From Nocardioides sp. Soil805 (GTDB lineage Bacteria > Actinomycetota > Actinomycetes > Propionibacteriales > Nocardioidaceae), in NCBI RefSeq assembly GCF_001429625.1, contig NZ_LMSU01000002.1, positions 1 to 64,000 on the forward strand: DNA of 64,000 bases. The letters are read 5' to 3'. Every line of letters begins with the position of its first letter. Positions within the stretch are counted from its first letter, which is position 1. The position numbers and the translations under genes were made by a program. Under the pieces are notes generated by a model. That model worked only from the letters and a program-made list of their open reading frames with translations, was not told the DNA's origin and searched no databases. Shown one piece after another: positions 20,496 through 29,882 of this stretch.

Positions 20496-21105
20496 CCCGA
20501 TCGTCGACGCGCACGTCGTCGAGCTCGGCGACGGCGATCAGCCGCTTGGAGGAGCCGTACTTCGGCCAGCAGGTGGTCAGGGTGAGCTTGCGTCCCGGCA
20601 GCGGGTCGAGCACGTGGTGGGCGTCGGCGGCGACCATCCACGGCTCCCGCACGATCCGGTAGACCCAGGTCGTGTCGCCCTGGGTGATCTCGACCGGGTC
20701 GCCGCGGCGCAGCAGGTCGAAGTCGATGAAGGGGTCGCCGTGGCCGGCGCGATGGGCGGCGATGGCCGCGTTGCCCTCCTCGCCCGGCATCGGCGTGCCC
20801 GGGTAGTGACCGGGACCGAGCTCGAGCGCCGGGGCGTCGGTGCCCTCGACGACGGCCCACTCCCAGTCCTCGCCGAACCGCGGGATCCGCAGCTCGGCGA
20901 AGGGCTTCTTGTACGCCGACCGGCTGGCCACCGGGACCGGCACGTCCTTGCGGACGACCGGTCGCGGCGCCGTACCCAGGGAGAGCTCCTGCTGGAGCCC
21001 CTCCTGGGTGCGGTCGGTGCGCCAGTCGTCGTACCCCAGACGCAGGGCGACGCCCCCGGCCACGAGGCCGAGGAGCACGACGACGGCGACGAACCGACGG
21101 ACCAT
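20467..21105 (-). CDS. srtE: Class E sortase
   Basis: 212 residues. N-terminal membrane anchor (5-22), then the sortase fold with His118 (AAHRAGH), Cys179 (TLTTCWP) and Arg188 (SKRLIAV), the catalytic triad. Length and single anchor fit class E sortases of high-GC actinobacteria, which cleave LAxTG and join the product to the cell wall. Its ATG overlaps by one base the TGA of the LAVTG peptide gene (TGATG), so the two are translationally coupled and the peptide is the obvious substrate. Confidence 0.93.
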   Translation of the reverse strand: MVRRFVAVVVLLGLVAGGVALRLGYDDWRTDRTQEGLQQELSLGTAPRPVVRKDVPVPVASRSAYKKPFAELRIPRFGEDWEWAVVEGTDAPALELGPGHYPGTPMPGEEGNAAIAAHRAGHGDPFIDFDLLRRGDPVEITQGDTTWVYRIVREPWMVAADAHHVLDPLPGRKLTLTTCWPKYGSSKRLIAVAELDDVRVDDRVSAAPVASP

Positions 21106-21260
21106 CAGCCGTGACGCCTGGGCATGATCCGTCCCACCGCCATCAGGGCCGCGAGGATCGCGAACCCGGCGAGGAACATCCACATGGCGTCGAACCAGAT
21201 CGAGGCGCCCATGCCGGTGACGGCGAGGGTTCCCCCGCCTGCTGCACCGTTGTTGTACAT
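21105..21260 (-). CDS. 51-residue LAVTG sortase-signal microprotein
   Basis: Starts MYNNGAAGGGT, then LAVTG at residues 12-16, a hydrophobic helix (about 19-43) and a basic tail RIMPRRHG. This is a complete class E sorting signal with almost no mature domain: only about 14 residues would remain after cleavage between Thr and Gly. It has no separate signal peptide, so the single helix must insert with its N-terminus outside. Start is four bases after the GT2 stop, and its stop overlaps the sortase start. It may serve as a minimal wall anchor for the GT2 product, or as a regulator of the sortase. Confidence 0.8.
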   Translation of the reverse strand: MYNNGAAGGGTLAVTGMGASIWFDAMWMFLAGFAILAALMAVGRIMPRRHG

Positions 21261-21264
21261 CTCT

Positions 21265-22401
21265 TCACCACTTTCTCTCGGTGCCCAGGAAGGCCTGGGC
21301 GAATGCGCGGGCCTGGACGGCCTGCAAGAAGATGTCGAACACGAACTCGATGACCACCGGGGCGGCGAGGGCCATCTGGCGCACGCCGCGCGAGCGCACG
21401 GTGACCACCCGCTCGAGGGCGAAGACGCCGGTCAGGGCGAGCCAGAAGGGCTGGATCGCGAAGCCGATGCCGATGGCCGCGACCAGGCTGCCGACGTACA
21501 GGAGCGTGGCGAGGACGCCGAGGAAGCTGAGGAGCTGTCGTCCCCAGTAGCGCCGGGTGACCGGGGTCCAGCCGTAGTCGACGAGGTTCTCGATCGCGCC
21601 GCGCTTCCAGCGCAGCCGCTGGTCGGCGAGGTCGCGCCAGGTCGGCATCACCTCGGTCTCAAGGGTGCACGCGGCCGGCGCGAGGATGTCGTAGCCGAGG
21701 TGCAGCAGGGCCAGCGACAGCTCGTTGTCCTCGGTCAGGACGCGCAGGTCGTATACCGAGCCGGCGCCCGACCGGTCGGGCAGGCGACCGTCACGGCGGG
21801 CCGCCACGACGTCGCGCAGCACGCTGACCGGGAAGACCGAGGCCGTGCCGGTGAGCACCAGGGCCTTGCCGCGCAGCCGGCGTACGTCGCGCTCGTACCG
21901 CGCGTACTCGTTGCGCTGGAACGTGCCCACGAGACCGCCTCCGGGGCCGCCGCGGAACGTGCCGCCGCAGCCGCCGAGGCCACCCTCGCGCAGGTTGGCG
22001 CGGGCGACGGCGAGGAACTCGCGGTCGAGGGTGCAGTCGGCGTCCATGACCAGGACCTGGGCGTGGTCGCCCAGGGTCGGCAGCAGCAGGTCGAGCACCT
22101 GGTTGAGGGCGCCGGCCTTCTTGTGGCTGTTGCCGACGGTCTCGTGGACCTCGACGCCGCGCGCCCGGGCGATCTCGACGGTGCGGTCGGTGCAGTTGTC
22201 GGCCACGACCACGATGCGGTCAGGCGGCCGGGTCTGGTCGCGCAGCGAGTCGAGCGCCGCGCCCAGCGAGGCCTCCTCGTCGTGGGCGGGCAGGAGCGCG
22301 ACGAGAGGTCCCGCGGGCCGGACGGTGCCCCTGGTCGAGGCACCGCGGAGCGCGGTGGGTGGGGTCGTGCCTGTGGTCGTCACACAATGTGATCGATCCA
22401 A
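21265..22401 (-). CDS. Processive-type GT2, polysaccharide synthase-like
   Basis: 378 residues. GT-A domain with PAHDEEASL, DADC (metal-binding DxD), TEDNEL (catalytic) and QRLRWKRG (Q/RxxRW), the motif set of cellulose, chitin, hyaluronan and poly-GlcNAc synthases. Three C-terminal membrane segments (about 288-370) form a short translocation part; no N-terminal helices. Sugar specificity cannot be read. First gene of the operon with the LAVTG peptide and sortase. TTG 22401 is used; GTG at 22383 is equally possible. Upstream DNA carries phased CTTGAC repeats. Confidence 0.88.
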   Translation of the reverse strand: MDRSHCVTTTGTTPPTALRGASTRGTVRPAGPLVALLPAHDEEASLGAALDSLRDQTRPPDRIVVVADNCTDRTVEIARARGVEVHETVGNSHKKAGALNQVLDLLLPTLGDHAQVLVMDADCTLDREFLAVARANLREGGLGGCGGTFRGGPGGGLVGTFQRNEYARYERDVRRLRGKALVLTGTASVFPVSVLRDVVAARRDGRLPDRSGAGSVYDLRVLTEDNELSLALLHLGYDILAPAACTLETEVMPTWRDLADQRLRWKRGAIENLVDYGWTPVTRRYWGRQLLSFLGVLATLLYVGSLVAAIGIGFAIQPFWLALTGVFALERVVTVRSRGVRQMALAAPVVIEFVFDIFLQAVQARAFAQAFLGTERKW

Positions 22402-22442
22402 AAGCGGGAAAGGAATGCGTTTTCACGCAATCTGGTTGAAAT

Positions 22443-22479
22443 CTTGAACAACTTGGCGCGTTCTTGACGCGCCCTTGAC
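22443..22479 (-). promoter_or_regulatory. Phased CTTGAC repeats upstream of GT2 operon
   Basis: CTTGAA, CTTGGC, CTTGAC and CTTGAC start at 22443, 22452, 22463 and 22474 on the plus strand, the last three exactly 11 bases apart. They lie 42-78 bases upstream of the GT2 start, in an unusually AT-rich stretch. Spacing and core match the pair upstream of the GH26 gene, suggesting one OmpR-type regulator for both. Confidence 0.5.
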
Positions 22480-22543
22480 CGTTATCCGGTCGTCGTGACC
22501 TGGGTCACCCTGACATGCGGACGCTGTGCTGTCACGGGCCGTC

Positions 22544-23467
22544 TCAGGCGAGTCGCAGGGCCCGGTTGACCCAGGTGCTCGTCGGCCGCATCCCGACCTT
22601 CTCGTAGAGGCCGAGTGCGCCGGTGCGGGAGTCGGTGCTGAGCTCGGAGACCGTCGCGCCGTGCGCGCGGGCCAGGCGGAAGGCGTCCACGAGGAGCACC
22701 TGCGCCAGCCCTCGCCCGCGCTGGTCGCGGCGTACGGCGAGCCGGCCCACGTAGGCGACCTCGCCCTCCGCGGACACGTGGATGAGGGCGACGCCGACGA
22801 CCGCGCCGGAGTCGTCGGCCACGACGCGCAGGTTCCACGGCTCGAAGCCGGGGCGGCCGACCAGCGCGGCGTGGAAGTCCTCGAAGGACTCCCGCTCCCG
22901 CACGGACCACTCGAGGAACGCGTCCTCGAGGACGTCGTGCGCGGCCCGCAGGTCGCCCTCGGTGGCCGTGCGGACGGCGTACCCCTCCGGCAGGTCGCGC
23001 TCGGCGATCTCGGTGCCGGCCGGCAGCTGGAGGACCCAGCTGGTCCACCGCACCTCGTAGCCGAGCTCCGTCAGCAGGCGGTCGCCCGGACCGCCCTCGG
23101 GGACGGGCATGCCGACGACCGGCGAGCCCAGCCGGCGACCCAGGTCGCGCAGCCACCAGGCCAGCCAGGTCCCGATGCCTCGCCCGCGGTGGGAGGGCAG
23201 CACGGAGGTGTCGGCGCGGTCGACGCCGGAGAGCTCGGCGTAGCCGACCATCAGGTCGCCGTCGAGGACCGCGACCGACCGTGCGGCCAGGTCGTGGCTG
23301 GGTCGGGCCCAGTCGGAGACCAGGTCGGCCTCCTCGATCTCCACCGACCCGAGGTCCTCGAGCTCCTGGGCGGCCATGAGCGCGAAGACGGCGCCGGAGT
23401 CGCCGCGCGTCAGCGGACGGGTGGTGAGGCCGGCGGGCAGGGCCGGGGCGTTGTCGGTGCTGGTCAT
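22544..23467 (-). CDS. GNAT acetyltransferase, two GNAT-like domains
   Basis: 307 residues. Two tandem GNAT folds: the first has a weak acetyl-CoA loop (SVLPSHRGRGIGTWL), the second a good one (RLAVRRDQRGRGLAQVLL, near residue 255), ending with GLYEKVGMRP. Tandem GNAT proteins of this length resemble MshD, but conservation is too weak to assign mycothiol synthesis, and the substrate is unknown. ATG 23467 used; an ATG three codons upstream has a better G-rich leader. Divergent from the helicase gene. Confidence 0.85.
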   Translation of the reverse strand: MTSTDNAPALPAGLTTRPLTRGDSGAVFALMAAQELEDLGSVEIEEADLVSDWARPSHDLAARSVAVLDGDLMVGYAELSGVDRADTSVLPSHRGRGIGTWLAWWLRDLGRRLGSPVVGMPVPEGGPGDRLLTELGYEVRWTSWVLQLPAGTEIAERDLPEGYAVRTATEGDLRAAHDVLEDAFLEWSVRERESFEDFHAALVGRPGFEPWNLRVVADDSGAVVGVALIHVSAEGEVAYVGRLAVRRDQRGRGLAQVLLVDAFRLARAHGATVSELSTDSRTGALGLYEKVGMRPTSTWVNRALRLA

Positions 23468-23590
23468 GCCCCCCATGGTGGCGCCGGGACCGGCCGCTCG
23501 TCGCGTGAATATCCGACCGCCCGCGGCGACCCGGGACCACGTGACCAACGTCGCCGCGACGACGAATCCCGCCCCCGTTGCGCTAGCCAC

Positions 23591-23596
23591 TACCGT
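23591..23596 (+). promoter_or_regulatory. Leaderless -10 box of helicase gene
   Basis: TACCGT six bases before the GTG at 23603; no ribosome site between them. Confidence 0.45.
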
Positions 23597-23602
23597 TGAC
23601 GG

Positions 23603-25360
<1,758 letters not shown>

Positions 25361-25378
25361 GGGCCCGGCCCTGCGGCG

Positions 25379-25402
25379 GAGTCCCCGCCCAGCCGGGGAC
25401 TC
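25379..25402 (+). terminator. Terminator of helicase gene
   Basis: Nine-pair GC-rich stem (25379-25387 with 25394-25402, GAGTCCCCG) and a 6-base loop, 18 bases after the helicase stop. Confidence 0.7.
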
Positions 25403-25405
25403 TGT

Positions 25406-25437
25406 CACCGTGTGACCGTTGCAACGGTCACACGGTG
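25406..25437. repeat. Perfect 32-bp palindrome
   Basis: Gap-free palindrome; half-site CACCGTGTGACCGTTG followed by its exact complement. It starts three bases after the helicase terminator and lies between convergent genes, where an operator has no obvious promoter to act on. It could be a second, two-way terminator or a binding site for a dimeric protein. Confidence 0.6.
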
Positions 25438-25556
25438 GCCGACTCGCCGACATAGTGGCCGGCCGGCGACCCCCCGGACATGCAGCGAGCCGGCGACCCG
25501 CACGTGGTGTGCGGGGCACCGGCTCGAGCTGTTCGTGCCGGGTACGCCGGGTGGCG

Positions 25557-26123
25557 TCAGGCGGACTTGATCGCCGAGATGTCGAACTCGAGCTTGATCT
25601 TCTCGGAGACGAGGACGCCGCCGGTCTCGAGCGCGGCGTTCCAGGTGAGGCCGAAGTCCTTGCGGTTGACCGTGGTCGCACCCTCGAAGCCGACGCGCAC
25701 GTTGCCGAAGGGGTCCTGGGCGGAGCCGGTCTCCTCGAAGGGGATGGTGACCGACTTGGTGACGTCCTTGATGGTCAGGTCGCCAGTGACGGCCCACTCG
25801 GAGCCGTCGCGCTTCACGTCGGTGGAGACGAAGCGGATGTTCGGGTAGGTCTCGGCGTCGAAGAAGTCGCCGGACTTGAGGTGGCCGTCGCGGTCGGCGC
25901 TGCGCGTGTCGACGGTGGCGACGTCGATGGTCAGGTCGACGCGGGACTGCGACGGGTCGGTGGCGTCGACGTGGGCGGTGCCCTCGAAGCCGTTGAACTG
26001 GCCGCGGACCTTGGTGACCATCGCGTGGCGGGCCACGAAGCCGAGCGTGCTGTGCGAGGGGTCGATGGTGTAGTCGCCGGTGATGTCGGCGATGGCGGTG
26101 GTGGGGGTGTCGAAGTCGGTCAT
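25557..26123 (-). CDS. YceI-family lipid-binding protein
   Basis: 188 residues without a signal peptide. Family signatures: YTIDPSHSTLGFVARHAMV near the N-terminus, VRGQFNGFEG, DFFDAETYPNIRFVST and FGLTWNAALETGGVLVSEKIKLEFDI at the end. YceI proteins form a beta-barrel that binds isoprenoid-type lipids; this cytoplasmic version is common in actinobacteria. GGGAG lies eight bases before the ATG. The upstream DNA has a tandem TACGGT repeat (minus strand, near 26165-26178) that may be an operator. Confidence 0.93.
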   Translation of the reverse strand: MTDFDTPTTAIADITGDYTIDPSHSTLGFVARHAMVTKVRGQFNGFEGTAHVDATDPSQSRVDLTIDVATVDTRSADRDGHLKSGDFFDAETYPNIRFVSTDVKRDGSEWAVTGDLTIKDVTKSVTIPFEETGSAQDPFGNVRVGFEGATTVNRKDFGLTWNAALETGGVLVSEKIKLEFDISAIKSA

Positions 26124-26251
26124 GGTGTCTCCCGGTGCAGGTAGGTGGTAGAGGATTCAACTACCGTAACCGTACCGCAGTCCGTTTCATTCCCACCCGG
26201 ATGCGTCCGTACGACGGACCCGGCGCGCGGCCGGCTGTGTGGGCACGACAA

Positions 26252-26283
26252 GGAGCCACCGGCCCCGAGGGGCGGGTGGCTCC
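26252..26283 (-). terminator. Terminator of 47-residue protein gene
   Basis: Nine-pair stem (26252-26260 with 26275-26283, GGAGCCACC), extended by inner CCCC/GGGG pairs; about 20 bases after the stop of the small gene. Confidence 0.65.
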
Positions 26284-26303
26284 GGAGTGGAGTCGGACGT
26301 GAC

Positions 26304-26447
26304 TCAGGCGGCGTGCGGCGCGAGCGCTGCGACGTGCGGCGAGGCCCAGCGTGCCTCCATGCGGGTGCGCCCCGACCCGTCGGTCACCTGGACCCACTGG
26401 CAGACGAGACCGTCGCGCTGCGGTGCAGTCGTCGTGTGGTCGCTCAT
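26304..26447 (-). CDS. 47-residue small protein, unknown
   Basis: MSDHTTTAPQRDGLVCQWVQ... ending VAALAPHAA; one Cys, no membrane segment. Strong support for translation: GGGAGGTGT directly upstream of the ATG, its own terminator downstream, and codon use like the neighbours. The sequence VQVTDGSGRTRMEARW suggests a small beta-sheet. No known function. Confidence 0.65.
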   Translation of the reverse strand: MSDHTTTAPQRDGLVCQWVQVTDGSGRTRMEARWASPHVAALAPHAA

Positions 26448-26646
26448 GTGACACCTCCCGTTCACTTTCTGTTCACCAAGAGTAGACCACCTCCACCCAG
26501 TCGCCAAGACAACGCCGAAATCGGCTCGGGCGCCCCACCTGTACGGCGCGTCGAGGCGCAGCGTGCGAGCTTCTCCTCCACCGCGCTCGGGAGGGCGTGC
26601 TCGGCGAGTCCGACCGGCGGGCCGGGGCGCACGGGGCCTGGGGTGC

Positions 26647-26684
26647 GCGAGCCCCTTGCTGCATGGGGTCAGCAAGGGGCTCGC
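26647..26684 (+). promoter_or_regulatory. Perfect 14-bp hairpin in divergent gap
   Basis: Arms 26647-26660 and 26671-26684 (GCGAGCCCCTTGCT and complement), 10-base loop. No gene ends here, so it is not an ordinary terminator; no U-run follows. It may end an unannotated RNA. Confidence 0.45.
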
Positions 26685-26820
26685 GGGCAGAACTGTCTCA
26701 CCCCCACGGGCGGGTGTCCCGAACTTCTCCAGATCCTCGAACTGGTCAGGACCGGGTGGTCCCCGGGGCCCCGCGGTCCAGACCGGACGCGGCCGCCCGG
26801 GGCGTGACCGTGGCGTCTGG

Positions 26821-26826
26821 CACGAT
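26821..26826 (+). promoter_or_regulatory. Leaderless -10 box of aldehyde dehydrogenase
   Basis: CACGAT six bases before the ATG at 26833. Confidence 0.35.
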
Positions 26827-26832
26827 GAATTC

Positions 26833-28272
26833 ATGAGCGATCAGCCCGAGTTGTTGTTCATCGACGGAGAGTGGCGCGAGGCCAACGACGGCCGCCGGTT
26901 CGAGGTGGAGGACCCCGCCGACGGCTCGGTCCTCGCCCGGGTCGCCGACGCGGGCGAGGTGGACGCCGCGGACGCCCTCGACGCCGCCGTGGCCGCCCAG
27001 GCGGCGTGGGCGGCGACGGCCCCGCGCGAGCGCGGCGAGGTGTTGCGCGCGGCGTACGAGCTGATCATCGAGCGCACCGACGACTTCGCGCGGACCATCA
27101 GCCTCGAGATGGGCAAGCCGCTGGCCGAGGCGGCCGGCGAGGTGGCCTACGGCGCGGAGTTCTTCCGCTGGTTCGCCGAGGAGGCGGTGCGCATCCACGG
27201 CCGGTTCATGAGCGCCCCCGACGGCAAGAGCCGGCTGCTCACCCTCAAACGGCCCGTCGGGCCCTGCCTGTTCGTCACGCCGTGGAACTTCCCGCTCGCG
27301 ATGGGCAGCCGCAAGATCGGTCCGGCGCTGGCCGCCGGGTGCACGGTGGTGGTCAAGCCCGCCGAGCAGACGCCGCTCACGATGCTCAAGCTCGCCGACC
27401 TCCTGCGCGAGGTCGGAGTCCCGGCGGGCGTGGTCAACGTCGTGCCCACCAGCGACGCGGCCACCGTCGTCTCCGCGCTCATGGGCGACGACCGGCTGCG
27501 CAAGGTGAGCTTCACCGGCTCCACCGAGGTCGGCAAGATCCTGGTCCGCCAGTCCGCCGACCACCTCCAGCGCGTCTCGATGGAGCTCGGCGGCAACGCG
27601 CCCTTCGTCGTCTTCGAGGACGCCGACGTCGACGCGGCCGTGGCCGGCGCGATGATCGCCAAGATGCGCAACATGGGCGAGGCCTGCACCGCCGCCAACC
27701 GCTTCCTCGTGCACGCCGACGTGGCCGACGCGTTCGCCACCGCCCTGGCCGAGAAGATGGGTGCGATGACCGTGGGTCGCGGTCAGGACGACGGGACCCA
27801 GGTCGGGCCGCTCATCGACTCCGACGCCGTCGAATCGGTGAGCCAGCTCGTCACCGACGCCGTGCACGACGGTGCCACGGTCGTCACCGGCGGCACCGCG
27901 CCCGGCGGGCCCGGGCACTTCTACCCGCCGACCGTGCTCACCGACGTGCCCGCGGAGGCGCAGATCAACTCCGTCGAGGTCTTCGGCCCGGTCGCCCCGA
28001 TCACCACCTTCACCAGCGAGGAGGACGCGGTCGCCGCGGCCAACGCCACGCCGTACGGCCTTGTCGCCTATGCCTGGACCAAGGACCTCGCCCGGGTCAT
28101 GCGGCTCCAGGAGTCGTTGCAGTCCGGGATGATCGGCATCAACACCGGGCTGGTCTCCAACCCGGCCGCACCGTTCGGCGGGGTCAAGGAGAGCGGCTTC
28201 GGGCGCGAGGGCGGCTTCGAGGGCATCGAGGAGTACCTCGACACGGCGTACGTCGCGCTGCCGGCGGGCTGA
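26833..28272 (+). CDS. gabD: NAD(P)-dependent aldehyde dehydrogenase, SSADH type
   Basis: 479 residues. Oxidises succinate semialdehyde or a related aldehyde to the acid. Motifs: TPWNFPLAMG, VVVKPAEQTPLT, cofactor loop FTGSTEVGK, catalytic Glu in MELGGNAP and catalytic Cys in GEACTAANRF, the latter typical of succinate-semialdehyde dehydrogenases. It stands alone, so no GABA pathway context supports the exact substrate. Start ATG 26833 with CACGAT six bases before it. Confidence 0.93.
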   Translation: MSDQPELLFIDGEWREANDGRRFEVEDPADGSVLARVADAGEVDAADALDAAVAAQAAWAATAPRERGEVLRAAYELIIERTDDFARTISLEMGKPLAEAAGEVAYGAEFFRWFAEEAVRIHGRFMSAPDGKSRLLTLKRPVGPCLFVTPWNFPLAMGSRKIGPALAAGCTVVVKPAEQTPLTMLKLADLLREVGVPAGVVNVVPTSDAATVVSALMGDDRLRKVSFTGSTEVGKILVRQSADHLQRVSMELGGNAPFVVFEDADVDAAVAGAMIAKMRNMGEACTAANRFLVHADVADAFATALAEKMGAMTVGRGQDDGTQVGPLIDSDAVESVSQLVTDAVHDGATVVTGGTAPGGPGHFYPPTVLTDVPAEAQINSVEVFGPVAPITTFTSEEDAVAAANATPYGLVAYAWTKDLARVMRLQESLQSGMIGINTGLVSNPAAPFGGVKESGFGREGGFEGIEEYLDTAYVALPAG

Positions 28273-28286
28273 CTTTTCGTCTTCCC

Positions 28287-28353
28287 GGGGTAGTCCGTGA
28301 CGAACGGACCCCTGGATCGCCGGATCCGCGGTCCGATCGTCACGGACTACCCC
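28287..28353. repeat. 67-bp hairpin element, copy 1
   Basis: Arms of 24 bases (28287-28310 and 28330-28353, beginning GGGGTAGTCCGTGACG) and a 19-base loop; 23 of 24 positions pair, with one internal A-A mismatch. The right arm provides the TAG stop of glpD. A second copy lies at 63905-63971. It sits between convergent genes and may end transcription in both directions. Confidence 0.85.
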
Positions 28354-29882
28354 AGCAGGGCGCCCAGCCGGGAGGCGAGCTCGAGGGCCCGGCGGGCCAG
28401 CGGCTCGGCGACGGCACGGTCGGCGGGGACGAGCCCGACGCGGGTACGCCGCTCCAGCAGGTCGTCGACGTCCACCGCGCCCTCGTGGGTCACCCCGAAG
28501 AGGAACTCGGCCAGCGTGACCTGCACCCGGTCGGAGGCCGGGGCGAGGAGCTCGGCGTCGCCCAGCCCGGTCCGTCGCGCGGTGGCCAGCACGAGGGCGG
28601 CGTCGGTGCCGTACCGGCGTACCAGTCGGCTCGGCAGCTCGAGGCGGGCCAGCTCGTCGCGGGGAGCCGCGCCGAGCAGCGGCGTGGTCGCCGTGACGCA
28701 GGGGCCGGCGGTCAGGCCGGCGTGGGCGATCGCGGCGTCGACGGCGTCCTGGGCCATCCGGCGGTACGTCGTGAGCTTGCCGCCGACCACGGTGACCAGG
28801 CCGGTGGGCCCGGTGAGGACCGCGTGCTCGCGGGAGAGGTCGGAGGTGCGGCCCGGTCCGGCGTCGAGGAGCGGGCGCAGGCCGGCGAAGGCGCCGACCA
28901 CGTCGTCGCGACGCAGCGGTCGGGCGAACGCCGCCCCGACCACGTCGAGCAGGAAGCCGATCTCGGCCTCGGAGGGCTCCGGCACGGCGGGCAGCGGGCC
29001 GTCCACGGGCTCGTCGGTGAGGCCCACGTAGACCGTGCCGTCCGGTTGGGGCAGCACGAGCACGAAGCGGCTGGTCTCCCCGGGGATCGGGGCGGTGACC
29101 GCGACCGTGAGGCCGGGCAGGGTCTCGGCGCGCAGGACCAGGTGGGTGCCGCGGCTGGGCCGCAGCGTGAGGTCGGCGGCCAGGTCGCCGGCCCACACGC
29201 CGGTCGCGTTGACGACCGCACCGGCAGTGACCGCCCGGGTGGCCCCGGTGAGCTCGTCACGCAGGTCGACCCGGGTGCCCGTGGCGGCGGTGACCCGGGC
29301 GCGGGTGCGGACGTGCGCGCCGTACGACGCCGCGGTGCGCGCCACGGTCGTCACCAGGCGGGCGTCGTCCTCGAGCTGGCCTTCCCAGGAGAGCAGTCCG
29401 CCGCGCAGGCCGTCGCGGCGCAGGGCCGGCGCCATCCGCAGCGCCTCGGTGGCCGACACCCGGCGCGGGCCCGGCAGCGTCTCGGCGCCGGTGTGGGCGG
29501 AGATCCGCAGCGCGTCGCCGGCGCGCAGGCCGAGCCGGGTGAGCCAGGTCTGGCGGCGCGAGACGCTCGACATCAGGGGGGTGAGCATCGGCAGCGGGCG
29601 GGTCAGGTGGGGGGCCGTGACCTCCATGAGGATGCCGCGCTCGACCGCGCTCTCGTGGGCCACGCCGACCTGGCCGTGCGCGAGGTAGCGCAGCCCGCCG
29701 TGGACGAGCTTGGACGACCACCGCGACGTGCCGAACGCGAGGTCGTGGGCGTCGAGCGCCAGAACGCCCAGCCCGCGGGTGGCCGCGTCGAGGGCGACGC
29801 CGGCACCGGTGATCCCCAGCCCCACGACGACCACGTCGACGTGGTCGGGCAGGTCGTCGAGGCCGGCGCGGATGCGGGTCAT
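28347..29882 (-). CDS. glpD: Glycerol-3-phosphate dehydrogenase/oxidase
   Basis: 511 residues. FAD enzyme oxidising glycerol-3-phosphate to dihydroxyacetone phosphate at the membrane. FAD loop VVGLGITGAGVALDAATRG at residues 18-36 and GTSRWSSKLVHGGLRYL near 50 are family signatures. A C-terminal alpha domain is present. ATG overlaps the TGA of the TetR gene upstream, so the two form an operon. The last codons and stop are supplied by the hairpin element. Confidence 0.93.
   Translation of the reverse strand: MTRIRAGLDDLPDHVDVVVVGLGITGAGVALDAATRGLGVLALDAHDLAFGTSRWSSKLVHGGLRYLAHGQVGVAHESAVERGILMEVTAPHLTRPLPMLTPLMSSVSRRQTWLTRLGLRAGDALRISAHTGAETLPGPRRVSATEALRMAPALRRDGLRGGLLSWEGQLEDDARLVTTVARTAASYGAHVRTRARVTAATGTRVDLRDELTGATRAVTAGAVVNATGVWAGDLAADLTLRPSRGTHLVLRAETLPGLTVAVTAPIPGETSRFVLVLPQPDGTVYVGLTDEPVDGPLPAVPEPSEAEIGFLLDVVGAAFARPLRRDDVVGAFAGLRPLLDAGPGRTSDLSREHAVLTGPTGLVTVVGGKLTTYRRMAQDAVDAAIAHAGLTAGPCVTATTPLLGAAPRDELARLELPSRLVRRYGTDAALVLATARRTGLGDAELLAPASDRVQVTLAEFLFGVTHEGAVDVDDLLERRTRVGLVPADRAVAEPLARRALELASRLGALLG

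Larger units (their letters stand above)
26448..26832. other. Divergent intergenic region with strong hairpin
   Basis: About 385 bases between the divergent small-protein gene and the aldehyde dehydrogenase gene. No coding signal. It contains a perfect 14-bp stem at 26647-26684 and the CACGAT box before the dehydrogenase. Candidate for a regulatory leader or a small RNA. Confidence 0.45.

Noticed and set aside
28287-28353. Insertion-sequence remnant
   Set aside because: No transposase fragment or clear target duplication; the arms are joined by only 19 bases.
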